Origin: Pelobates cultripes
Taxonomy: Eukaryota; Chordata; Amphibia; Anura; Pelobatidae
Assembly (NCBI GenBank): GCA_933207985.1
Contig: OW240912.1
Span: forward strand, 198,788,101 to 198,852,100
Length of the DNA stretch: 64,000 bases
Direction: 5' to 3'
This document shows positions 23,093 to 32,648 of the stretch, piece by piece (the first letter of the stretch is position 1; each line of letters opens with the position of its first letter). Made by a program: the position numbers and the translations under genes. The notes under the pieces are model-generated. The model did not search any database. It saw only the letters and a list, made by a program, of their open reading frames with translations, and was not told the DNA's origin.

Positions 23093-23124
23093 GCATAATA
23101 GGAGCCTCCGTGTCTTTAATAAAA
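23093..23124 (-). repeat. DIRS inverted terminal repeat, right
   Basis: Exact reverse complement of 17830-17861. The adjacent 22740-23092 stretch is non-coding and probably holds the internal complementary region used for circularisation, which I could not delimit. Confidence 0.93.
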
Positions 23125-25203
23125 TCCAAGATTTCAGACCAACTGGATTCTGTCACACAACCCTTGTTTTCTCTGGCTCAGGGTGAAGAAGGTATGATGA
23201 CTCAACATCCTCATTTGGTGGTGCCTATCACTTTGCAATATGGTGATAATAAAATTTCAACTACAGCTATGATAGATTCCGGAGCAGGCGGAAACTTTAT
23301 GGACATTAAATTTGCAGCAGGAAATAAAATTCAGTCTATCCCTAAATCTTCACCTGTGTTAATGGAAACAGTAGACGGTTCTCCACTTACGTCAGGCCCG
23401 GTTACACATGAGACTGTGCCCTTAAAATTGATTCTGGAAGTGAATCACCATGAGTCTATATCTTTCCACCTAATTTCCTCAACACAGTTTCCAGTGATTT
23501 TGGGTATACCCTGGCTTGCTCTGCATAACCCACAGATTGATTGGAAGACTAGAACTTTGTCCTTTCCTTCAGAACACTGCTTAATGAATTGTCAACCCTC
23601 TAAGGCGACACCTGTTACCACAACAATTAATGAAATGGTTGCTACAAACTTAACTAAGCTTCCGCTACAATATCAGGATTTTGCAGATGTCTGTGATAAG
23701 AAGAATGCTGATCAGCTTCCACCTCACAGGCCTTATGATTGCCCCATAGAGCTGCTACCTGGAGCTGCTATCCCATTTGGCCGTATATACTCCCTTTCTG
23801 AGCCTGAATTGAAAGCACTTCGTGAATACATACAAGAAAATCTTGCCAAAGGCTTTATTCGACCATCCACTTCTCCAGCAGGAGCTCCTATATTCTTTGT
23901 AGAAAAGAAAGATGGCAGTCTACGACCATGTGTTGATTACAGGGACATTAATAAAATCACTGTTAAAAACCGTTATCCCTTGCCTCTCATTCCTGAACTT
24001 CTGGAGAGACTTCGTTCAGCTAAAATATTTACGAAGCTTGATCTACGGGGGGCATATAATCTGGTTCGCATAAGACCAAATGATGAATGGAAAACAGCTT
24101 TCAGAACCAGGTACGGACATTACGAATATCTAGTAATGCCATTTGGGCTTTGTAATGCCCCTGCAACTTTTCAGCATCTAATCAATGATGTACTACGGGA
24201 TCTCCTGGATCAGTTTGTTGTGGCATATTTGGATGATATCCTGATATTTTCTGATAATCTTGAAAATCACAGAAAACAGGTCTGCATTGTTCTTGAGCGC
24301 CTTCGTACCCACCACCTATACATTAAACTGGAAAAATGTGAGTTTGAACAAACAGAAATTCAGTTCCTGGGGTATGTAATAACTCCTAAAGGTTTAAGTA
24401 TGGACGCAAGTAAAATTAAAGCTGTGCTGGACTGGCCCATCCCCAAGAATGAAAAAGATATACAGAGATTTGTGGGGTTTGCCAATTTTTACAGGCGTTT
24501 CATTAAGAATTTCTCTGCCGTTATTACACCGATCACTGAACTTACACGTAAAGGGACTCCTTTTCAGTGGTCCAATAAGGCTGACACTGCATTTTCCAGA
24601 TTAAAGACTCTGTTTACATCTGCCCCTATCTTGGTACATCCTCAGCCAGAATTGCCATTTACTGTAGAGGTAGATGCTTCTGATTCAGCTGTTGGGGCTA
24701 TACTGTCTCAAAGGACTGGACCTAAGATGTTGTTACATCCATGTGCCTTCTATTCCCGCCAGATGTTACCAGCAGAAAGAAATTATGACATAGGGAATAA
24801 AGAACTTTTGGCTATAAAAGCTGCCTTCACCGAATGGAGACATCTCTTGGAGGGAGCCACCCATCCAATTACTGTCCTCACAGATCACAAAAATCTGGAA
24901 TGTATCCAATCCGCTAAGAGACTGTCAGCCAGACAAGCACGCTGGTCCCTATTTTTCTCAAGGTTTAATTTTTTTATTTCATACCGCCCTGGTTCCAGAA
25001 ATGGCAAGGCGGATGCCTTGTCTAGGATAGCTGACCCCCTCCATACTACAGTAACCAAGGCCACCATCTTGCCGGAGAGCAGATTTTTAGGAGTTACCTT
25101 TCCTTCTGATCTAATGTCTCGCATTAAAAAGGGCTACTCTAAAGATCCATTTTTTCGTGATCCTCCTCGTGATCTTCATATGACCATGCTTAATGGGTTT
25201 TGA
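23125..25203 (+). pseudogene. Gypsy 1 pol: protease, RT, RNase H
   Basis: In order: aspartic protease with I-D-S-G-A-G-G-N-F (about residue 55), RT with K-L-D-L-R-G-A-Y (first Asp), M-P-F-G-L-C-N-A-P and V-A-Y-L-D-D-I-L (catalytic pair, near 24226), and RNase H of the Ty3 type with [16 protein letters not shown] and F-T/L-T-D-H-K-N-L. The frame is uninterrupted from the DIRS junction to a TGA at 25201-25203, after which the same frame continues into integrase. No real start codon belongs to it because its 5' part is missing. Confidence 0.92.
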
Positions 25204-26454
25204 ATTTTTCAACAACGTCTGTTTGTTCCAGAATCAGTGCGACTGGACGTTTTACGCCTCTACCATGACTCTAAACCAGCAGGTCATCCAGGAATCCGAA
25301 AGACACAAGAACTACTTACCCGATCCTTTTGGTGGCCTAAATATTATGAGGATGTTAAGAAGTATGTGTCCTCTTGTGATGTATGTGCCAGACATAAGAC
25401 TCCTCGCTCATCCCCTGTTGGCTTGCTTCAGCCTCTTCCGATTCCTCATCGTCCCTGGGGATCTATATCCATGGACTTTATTGTGGAACTACCTCCCTCT
25501 AAGGAACACACTACTATTCTTGTTGTTGTGGACTGGTTAACCAAGATGAGTCATTTCATACCAGCTCGTGGTCTCCCTTCAGCTAAACAGACTGCTGACC
25601 TTGTTATTCGGGAAATATTTCGCTTGCATGGAGTGCCTGATGAAGTAATTTCTGACAGGGGAGTGCAGTTTACATCTCATTTTTGGAAATATTTTTGTTC
25701 TATTCTAGGTATTAATGTAAATCTGTCTTCAGCTTTTCATCCACAAAGTAATGGACAGACTGAGCGAACCAACCAGACTTTAGAACAATATTTGCGGTGC
25801 TATATTAGTTACCTGCAGGATGACTGGCTGGATTTTCTACCCACGGCGGAGTTTGCCTATAACAATGCCCAACACTGCTCCACTTCTCTGAGCCCATTTT
25901 TTGCCAATTATGGTTACCATCCAACCTTTCTAGTGAGTCTCCCAATTACTACTCCCATTCCTGCAGTCACTGACCGGCTAACCGCCTTACGAGATTCCCA
26001 AGAACTGTTGAAGGAGACTCTTTCGGAGGCTCAGGAATGTTACAAAAGAGCTGCTGATAGGCACAGAAAGGAGGCCCCAGTTTATCATGTTGGTGACAAG
26101 GTTTGGCTGTCAACAAAGAATCTTAAGCTTAGGATTCCTTCTCATAAATTGAGTCAAAAGTTCATGGGACCTTTTAAGATAATCGCTCAGATCAATGCAG
26201 TCACCTTCCGTCTGCAACTTCCGGATTCCATGAAAATACATCTGGTGTTTCACGTGGCACTGCTTAAACCTTTTCATGAAAATACTTTCCCTGGTCGAGC
26301 CTTGCCTGCCCCACCACCAGTCCTCGTGGATGGTGAAGATGAATACGAGGTGGAAAAAATTCTTGACTCCAGGATCTTCCGCAACAATTGGAAAGGCTAT
26401 GGTGAGGAGGATAGATAGTGGGAACCAGGACAATATTCATGCTCCTGATCTTCT
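25204..26454 (+). pseudogene. Gypsy 1 pol: integrase and chromodomain
   Basis: Same frame as the upstream pol after its TGA. Zinc-binding H-x-H-C-C part (H-P-G-I-R-K-T, S-C-D-V-C-A-R-H), catalytic core D-D-E with S-M-D-F-I-V-E, V-I-S-D-R-G-V-Q-F and N-G-Q-T-E-R-T-N, a GPF/Y-type module (F-M-G-P-F-K-I-I) and a chromodomain (Y-E-V-E-K-I-L-D-S-R ... W-K-G-Y). A TAG at 26416-26418 interrupts the chromodomain just before its conserved W-E-P. The chromodomain is expected to steer integration to modified histones. Confidence 0.9.
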
Positions 26455-26515
26455 TCAGTCTTTCCATGCACAGTACCCTGCTAAACCAGGAAATAGGGCA
26501 TCCAGAGGCTGCGCC

Positions 26516-26532
26516 TGTAGAGGTGGAGGTAA
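26516..26532 (+). promoter_or_regulatory. Polypurine tract before Gypsy 1 3' LTR
   Basis: A purine-rich run (GTAGAGGTGGAGGTAA) immediately precedes the TGTGAGG that I take as the LTR start. This is where plus-strand DNA synthesis would be primed. Confidence 0.6.
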
Positions 26533-27021
26533 TGTGAGGAACTGACTCTGCTGGGTTTCGAACCCTGGTTTACATGGTGCTAAACCTCTTCCTTACCAGT
26601 ACACCAGCCTGCCTTTTGCAAATTTACCTGAGATCTTATACCATTGCTTGTAGAGTCAAGGTTATCAGTGACAACTCTCTTCAGCTGTGTCTGGTCAGGT
26701 GTCTGGTTCTTGGCCTATAAAAGCCACTTCCTGTCTCTGTACCTTTGCCAGATTATTGTGGTTCCTGTACTCTCTAATCAAGCGTGTTCCTGTTTCTCCT
26801 TCCTGTTGCTGAATTTGGACTGTTTTGACTTTGCTGCTTCTCCTTCCCACTGACCTCGGCTTGCCTCACTACGATTATCATCTTTCTGTTCCAGTCTCCC
26901 ATCTCTGCTTAAGACCAGAAGGCCACTCAAGGCTCAGGGGCTCAACCACCTGGGTAACGAGTGGCTACCTCTGGCAGAAAACATTCATGATCTGGCTACT
27001 GGACTCCAAAACTTTGTAACA
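26533..27021 (+). repeat. Gypsy 1 3' LTR
   Basis: About 489 bp from TGTGAGGAAC to TTTGTAACA, giving the usual TG...CA ends. A TATA box (CCTATAAAAG) at about 26714-26723 sits mid-LTR. No second LTR is available for comparison because the 5' part of the element is missing, so edges rest on the TG/CA ends and the polypurine tract. Confidence 0.65.
26549..26611 (-). repeat. tRNA-like sequence in the LTR
   Basis: On the minus strand, a pol III A-box-like TGGTGTACTGG is followed about 35 bases later by a near-perfect B box GGTTCGAAACC. The acceptor stem does not pair convincingly, so I do not call a functional tRNA. It could be a tRNA-derived relic captured by the LTR. Confidence 0.35.
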
Positions 27022-27109
27022 TCAATATCATTACACTTCCAGTTGTACCCTTCATCTAGTCTCGACTAATGTTTGGGTATGCCATAGAAAGAGCGACTTT
27101 AATCACACG

Positions 27110-27535
27110 AGCCTTATAGTGTTAAAAGGTCACCCCTACCTTCATGGAACCCCTCCCGCCGGACTCTAGGGGGAGGAAGGGGTTAAAGGCTTACCTTTCT
27201 CCAGCGCCGGGCTTTCTCCTCCCTCTTCTGACGAATGCGCATGCGCGGCAAGAGACGTGCACGCATTCAATCAGTCCATAGGAAATCATTTCTCAATGCT
27301 TTCCTATGGACGCAAGCGTCTTTTCACTGTGAAAATCACAGTGAGAAGCGTGGAAGCGCCTCTAGCGGCTGTCAATGAGACAGCCACTAGAGGCTGGATT
27401 AACCCTAATGTAAACATAGCAGTTTCTCTGAAACAGCTATGTTTATAGCTGCAGGGTTAACCCTAGATGGACCTGACACCCAGACCACTTCATTGAGCTG
27501 AAGTGGTCTCGGTGCCTATAGTGGTCCTTTAATTG
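27110..27535. repeat. Hairpin-rich MITE-like repeat
   Basis: Contains five consecutive inverted repeats: 27275-27310 (11-bp perfect arms), 27324-27344 (9-bp arms), 27358-27394 (16-bp arms, one mismatch), 27411-27445 (10-bp arms) and 27482-27509 (11-bp arms), plus AGGGTTAACCCT at about 27453. There is no ORF. The right end reads GGCACC-type DNA into TATAGTGGTCCTTTAA. This looks like a non-autonomous DNA element; the superfamily is unresolved. Confidence 0.6.
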
Positions 27536-27544
27536 ATGAAGGAC

Positions 27545-27905
27545 TAATCGATTGCAAACCTTTTTCCATTTTAAATTGGTATACAATTTAGTTCTTTAAA
27601 TGGGTCTAAGTGATTGGATTAGAGTCTCTCCAATGTCTAGATATCCACATCTTTGTAACTACATAGAAGTGTATAATTATCAAAGTTTCTGATTTAGAGA
27701 CATTATACCAGTATAATAATGTGGTTTCAGGTCTCTTAGCTAGATTTAATTTATTAAAAACTAATGACCATACAGTTTAAATTAATTCACAGTCCCACCA
27801 AATGTGAATGTGAGATCCTTCTTTAGAACCACATCTGTTAGAGTAGTAAGGATACATATTGGCATGTTTAGAAAGGACCAAATATCACCTATGAAGTAGT
27901 TTAAA
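27545..27905 (-). mobile_element. L1 ORF2 C-terminal fragment
   Basis: The minus strand at about 27840-27780 encodes R-C-G-S-K-E-G-S-H-I-H-I-W-W-D-C, the L1 Cys-His knuckle. The rest is AT-rich and decayed. A small, old 3' fragment related to copy D. Confidence 0.6.
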
Positions 27906-27911
27906 TTAAAG

Positions 27912-28370
27912 GGACACTATATTTACCAGAACTACAGCTTATTGTATTTGTTCTTGTGAGCATAGTCATTATATGCAGGCATTTCAAAGAAAAGGTATTG
28001 TTTACATTGCCCCCTAGGGACATCTTCAGTGGCCACTCCTCAGATGTCTTCTAGGGGGTGCTTCATGGGGCAGCTTCCGTTCAGCGTCTCCACCCTTTGC
28101 ATGGAGATGATGAATTTTCCTCATAGAGGTGCATTGCTTCAAGTCCCAGTGCAACTAAGCTAACCAAACCAGGAAGTAACATGACCTGTTGTCTGCTTGA
28201 ACGCTAGGGGGTGTAACCAGTATAATTTATAAAAGTGTCAATTTCTATTGAACTCTGCACTTTTTGCAAAATGTAACACAGAGGACACACTCTTCACACA
28301 GAAAGCTTTATAGCAGGATGTAGTGCTTTAGGAGTCTGGGTTGTTCCTCTAAATTGTGTTAATCTCTCCA
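27912..28370 (+). repeat. MITE-like repeat beginning TTAAAGGGACACTAT
   Basis: The TTAAAGGGACACTAT start followed by CCAGAACTACAGCTTATTGTA is a pattern I recognise as a very common anuran dispersed repeat. It contains GCCCCCTAGGGA and a later CTAGGGGG block. TTAA at the edge would suit a piggyBac-type duplication, but the right end is unclear. Confidence 0.5.
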
Positions 28371-28531
28371 AATAGAAAATATCTAACTTGTCTAGAATAA
28401 ATCGCACATGTAATGCATGTGGTGGGTGTCAGTTAACCGGTCATGACAGGTTTTCTTTAATCTCTATGTAGGTATGTGTATGTGTGGCTATATAAGCCTC
28501 TGATTGTAATTACTTTCTTCTATTTTTTCAG

Positions 28532-28636
28532 GTTTAAAAACATTCCTCACATGAGCTTTGATGATGCTGGACGAGAAGCAGATCAAGTATTTAGTTTGAA
28601 TATTGATGTGACTGGTGACTTGGAGTATCAAACAAA
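28532..28636 (+). CDS. PITHD1: PITHD1 coding exon (third from last)
   Basis: PITHD1 is a small cytosolic protein built around a PITH domain, a beta-sandwich also found at the C terminus of thioredoxin-like 1, where it binds the proteasome. The exon encodes N-I-P-H-M-S-F-D-D and F-S-L-N-I-D-V-T-G-D-L-E-Y, matching the vertebrate PITHD1 segment closely. The acceptor is a pyrimidine tract plus TTTTTTCAG ending at 28531; the donor is GTATGA at 28637. It ends after two bases of a Lys codon that the next exon completes. Strong conservation next to decayed transposons indicates a live gene. Upstream exons are not seen in the window. Confidence 0.93.
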
Positions 28637-29981
28637 GTATGAATTTGTCATTTATGTATATGTTCTAGCTTCATACATCTACTTATCGTAGTAAAGTAAT
28701 TTGTATGAGAATGACCATTATTTCCCAGAAGGGTACATACTTGATTTGTAATCTATATATTTTTTGAGATATTTGAGTAGTATAATTTATCATTCTAGCT
28801 AAATTAGCTGGATGCCAGCCTTGGAAATTAAAATGACCATTACCTATAAGTTAGGTTGGAGGATAGTAATTTAGGGTGCTAGAGAAAAGTATTCCAGAGA
28901 GATGCTTTCAAAAATGTGATCATTTATTTGTGTTCTTTGAAAATATATTTGTTCATTGATAATGTGCCCAACCACAATTCATGGTGCATACTGTGTAGTC
29001 TTACACCCAAAAAACATTTTGTACAAATTTACCTGTAAATATTTACAGACACGTTGTTCTTCACTTTTCCGGCAAATCCAGTCATCAGATGTTAGGAGTA
29101 AAATGGTGGCAAGAGGCTGAACTACATAACTTGTTAACCTATGCTGCATAGGTGTTTATGAGATATGATCTTCCTGGTCTCAGAGGTGCTCTTCTTTTGT
29201 GTTGCATGTCTTTTCATTTTCAACATTAGTCTGAACTTTTAAAAGTATTTCTTAATGGGCTAAGCTAAACCCTCCATAAAGGTTTTTTCAAGATTTCAAA
29301 GGTCAGGGTTAAACCTGGCTTATACCTACAACAATTTGTAAACTTTACTTCACAAGGTTGCCCCCTGGATTAGTGACATCAGAGGGAGAATTTTTCTTTC
29401 TCCTTTGTTGTTCAACTTGGACAGACATATCTCCTGTCACTATCTGTTTCAAAACTGTCAACAAGTCTTTGAGGCGGCAAGTTTAGGTGCCATGACTATC
29501 GCCTTTTCAGATATTCCACTCATCCTATGTTATGAGTGGAACTGTGGCTGGAGGTCAGAACTACATATCTGATTAAACTTTTGTTGGACAGCGAATTATG
29601 GTACAGGAATGAAAAACTAGACGAGATTAAGAACCCTTTTTTCCTGGCCAGAGAGGCAACTGTCAGTCTCAGCACTTACCTTTGCAAGTGCTGCTTTTTT
29701 TTTTTTTAACTCTGAAGGGTAAGTCCAGCAAATGTTTCCCATTAATGCTTAGTACATATAATATATTACAAATGAGGGTCATTTCCAGCAAGAAGTCTCC
29801 CTTTAATTGCAAAGTAAGCATGTTTACTAAAGTGTTTCCAAATGAATTCACCTTCACAATAGTGTGATACCCCTGTTATGTTTTATTCTACTTGTACCTG
29901 TTTACATTGTTAACATGATTATTTCCTCATGTTATACACTCCTCCAACTGCTTGTAACGTGGATCTTTGTTCCTATTTTAG
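28637..29981 (+). other. PITHD1: PITHD1 intron
   Basis: AT-rich intron of 1345 bp. A stretch at about 29340-29560 translates weakly like a decayed LINE reverse transcriptase (L-S-P-L-L-F-N-L), but too few motifs remain to call it. No other element seen. Confidence 0.6.
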
Positions 29982-30090
29982 AATATCTCGCTTTTCAAGT
30001 GTGTCCCATCTATCCATTCATATATCCAAGAACTTTGGTGCTGAGAATACAAAGATTTTCTATATTGGCCTTAGGGGAGAATGGACAGAG
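29982..30090 (+). CDS. PITHD1: PITHD1 coding exon (second from last)
   Basis: The acceptor is CTATTTTAG at 29973-29981 and the donor is GTAAGA at 30091. The first base completes the split Lys codon, then the frame reads I-S-R-F-S-S-V, L-S-I-H-I-S-K-N-F-G-A and F-Y-I-G-L-R-G-E-W-T-E, the most conserved strand-rich part of the PITH domain. Substitutions relative to mammals are conservative. The exon length (109 bp) keeps phase with both neighbours. Confidence 0.95.
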
Positions 30091-30261
30091 GTAAGATGCC
30101 AGCTAAAGCTGTACAATTTATATTTGTAGTACTATACAGTGTACAACTTGCATTTTTTCCAGTATAATTTTATTGAGTGTTAGTTTTAATTATGATCTTA
30201 GTTAATGTATTCAGATTTATATATCTCACAACAATTCAAATGACCAAAGAGTGACACTCTC

Positions 30262-30400
30262 AGGGCTATTCATCAAGTGAGAATTCAAATTGAATTTCAA
30301 TTTTAGGGCTAGAATAGTCAAACTGAAAGGCTATTTAACCTTAAATTTGAAATTCACTTGGAATTATCACTTTAGTAAATATTGTGCTTGACTTCCTGGC
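30262..30400. repeat. Small palindromic MITE-like repeat
   Basis: GGGCTATTCATCAAGTGAGAATTC at the left is mirrored by GAAATTCACTTGG on the right, with AT-rich AATTTGAA-type cores between. This fold-back pattern is typical of short non-autonomous elements in frogs. It lies within the last PITHD1 intron. Confidence 0.5.
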
Positions 30401-31341
30401 TTCCTTTTAAAATTGTAATTGAATGTAATTTTTAACTTGAAAACGTATTTCAAATATATAACTGACAAGGCTGTAGTGGTTATGGTTGCCCACACTGAGT
30501 AATTTGTAAACCATTTGAGAATAGTGTTACAACTGGGTCCGGTCAGGAGCCCACAGTAGCATCCTTGCTAGTAGGAGAATCCAGTTTGCACCACTGAGCT
30601 AAGCATGGTCATGCAAGGACCCTTTTATTGGCTGAGATCTTTCACCAATTAGCACACCACTCTATCAGGCTATGTTTAGCTGATGAGGAGACATCCGGCT
30701 TCTCCTCTGCCAGGGGTAACGCAGGTAAATTCTCAAACTCTTAAACAGTGTGACAGATTACTCTTGGAGGGGGCACTCCTTCCACCATAACAACCATTAC
30801 TGCAGGCCAACTAGACTAGGAATCGTAGGGGACTGAATGGGAAATTACAAATGTTGAAACAAAATTGCTGAACTGCAAAAGTTATAAAACTGTAATTTGT
30901 ACAGGTTTCCTTATTTGAAATAAATAGTAAAAAATGTTTTAAAAACCTAACTCAAAGGCTGCAACCCCAAACACACAGGCAACTACAATGTAATAATACA
31001 TAATATAGGGGGCGCAGTATTCAAACATATATTTCAAATAATTTTTATTAAAACCACTTCAAACAGTATTAATAGAAATGTTCCCAATGTATATAACTTG
31101 GAAGTGTCAATAATCATAATACAGTGGGATCAAAATCAGCAGATCATAAAATGAAGCACTCCTTATAAAAGGACCACTAGGGGTTGAGAAAACCAAAGTC
31201 CTATTGCACATGGGTATACCACACTGGTACCTGGTACAGAACCCCTTCTTACACCAATAAAGTTATGGGCTAAAATGTAAAAATTCTCTTGTCAGTTTTC
31301 CACTTAGTGAATAATCCTACTAGTATAAGACTCTAGTTTTA
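30401..31341. other. PITHD1: Unannotated part of the last PITHD1 intron
   Basis: Mixed sequence without a recognised gene. 30530-30790 is more GC-rich and may be an old repeat. Nothing else supported. Confidence 0.4.
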
Positions 31342-31708
31342 CAGTTCTGCTCAAAGGTTTGCATACCCTGGAAGAAATTGTGACTTTTTGGCATTGACTT
31401 TGGAAACATGACTAATCATGCAAAAAAAATAGTGATCATATGAAGCCATTTATTATCACATAGTTGTTTGGCATCTTTTGAAACCATAATGATAACAGAA
31501 ATCACCCAAATGGCCCTGATGAATAGTTTACATACCTTGAATGTTTGGCCTTGTTACAGACACACAAGGTGACACACACAGGTTAAAATGGCAATTATAA
31601 GTTAATTTCCCACAACTGTGACTTTTTAAATTGCAATTAGTGTCTGTGTATAAATGGAAAATGAGTTACCTCTCATGTGGATGTACTGAGCAGGCTAGAT
31701 ACTGAGCC

Positions 31709-32634
31709 ATGGGGAGCAGAAAAGAACTGTCAAAAGACCTGCGTAACAGGGTAATGGAACTTTATAAAGATGAAAAAGGATATAAAAAGATATCAAAAGC
31801 CTTGAAAATACGAGTCAGTACTGTTCAATAATTTATTAAGAAGTGGAAAATTCAGGGATCTCTTGATACCAAGCCAAGGTCAAGTAGACCAAGAAAGATT
31901 TCAGCCACAACTGCCAGAAGAATTGTTCAGGATACAAAGAAAATACCACAGGTAACCACAGCAGAAATACAGGCTGCTCTGGAAAAAGACAGTGTGGTTG
32001 TTTCAAGGAGCACAATCTGACGATACTTGAAGAAAAATGAGCTGCATGATCGGGTGGCCAGAAGGAAGCCTTTACTGCACCAATGCCACAAAAAAGCCTG
32101 GTTACAATATTCCCGACAACACTTTGACACACCTCACAGTAATTTGGCAAAACCAAAATAGAGCTTTATGGTCACAACCATAAGCACTATGGTTGGAGAG
32201 GGGTCAACAAGGCCTATAGTAAAAAAGAAAACCATTCCCACTGTGAAGCATGATGGTGGCTCACTGATGTTTTGGGGGGGGTGTGAGCTCTAAAGGCACA
32301 GGGAATCTTGTGAAAATTGATGGCAAGATGAATGCGACATGTTATCAGAAAATACTGGCAGACAAATGAAGGCTGCGCATAGGACAGTCTTGGACTTTCC
32401 AGCATAACAATGACCCAAAGCCAAGGTTCTGGAGTGACCATCAGTCTCCTGACCTTAAAATCATCAAGCAACTCTGGGGAGATCTCAAACATGCATCTCA
32501 TGCATGACGACCAAAGACTTTGCATGACCTGGAGGCATTTTGCCAAGACAAATGGGCAGCTATACCACCTGCAAGAATTAGGGGCCTCATAGACAACTAT
32601 TACAAAAGACTGCACGCTGTCATTAATGCTAAAG
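31709..32634 (+). pseudogene. Tc1-like transposase (decayed, split)
   Basis: The ATG at 31709 begins M-G-S-R-K-E-L-S-K-D-L-R-N-R-V, then a helix-turn-helix with K-K-I-S-K-A-L-K-I. K-P-R-S-S-R-P-R-K is the linker between the two DNA-binding parts. V-K-H-D-G-G-S-L-M-F-W-G near 32245 is the hallmark block between the first and second catalytic residues. Many stops and small indels are present. The last codons (H-A-V-I-N-A-K-G-G) stop at the nested retroposon and continue at about 34360. Confidence 0.75.
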
Positions 32635-32648
32635 GGGGGCGGACTTTT
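32635..32648. repeat. Target site duplication of nested retroposon, left
   Basis: GGGGGCGGACTTTT here corresponds to GGGGGCAGACTTTT at 34360-34373 (13 of 14 identical), bracketing a minus-strand poly(A) element. Confidence 0.75.

Larger units (their letters stand above)
17830..23124 (-). mobile_element. DIRS-type tyrosine-recombinase retrotransposon
   Basis: A 5.3 kb minus-strand element with perfect 32-bp inverted ends, the inverted-terminal-repeat arrangement of DIRS elements. Coding order is gag-like ORF (22139-20262), overlapping RT/RNase H (20896-18647) and overlapping tyrosine recombinase (19430-17856), in three overlapping frames as in DIRS1. No integrase or aspartic protease is present. 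DIRS elements integrate a circular DNA with the recombinase and make no target duplication, and I see none. Only two small frame changes inside RT disable an otherwise full-length copy. Confidence 0.93.
23125..27021 (+). mobile_element. Ty3/Gypsy chromodomain LTR retrotransposon 1 (no gag)
   Basis: Contains protease, RT, RNase H, integrase and a C-terminal chromodomain in one frame, then a polypurine tract and a 3' LTR. Gag and the 5' LTR are absent: the element starts abruptly at the right end of DIRS. Either DIRS replaced or cut the left part, or the missing piece lies across the gap at 17688. Coding sequence is well preserved, interrupted by only two in-frame stops. Confidence 0.88.

Noticed and set aside
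26549..26611. Functional tRNA gene
   Set aside because: Pol III boxes present, but acceptor and T stems pair poorly; kept only as a tRNA-like sequence.
3741..28500. Search for upstream PITHD1 exons
   Set aside because: No segment with the expected PITH-domain residues and splice sites was recognised; they are taken to lie left of the window.
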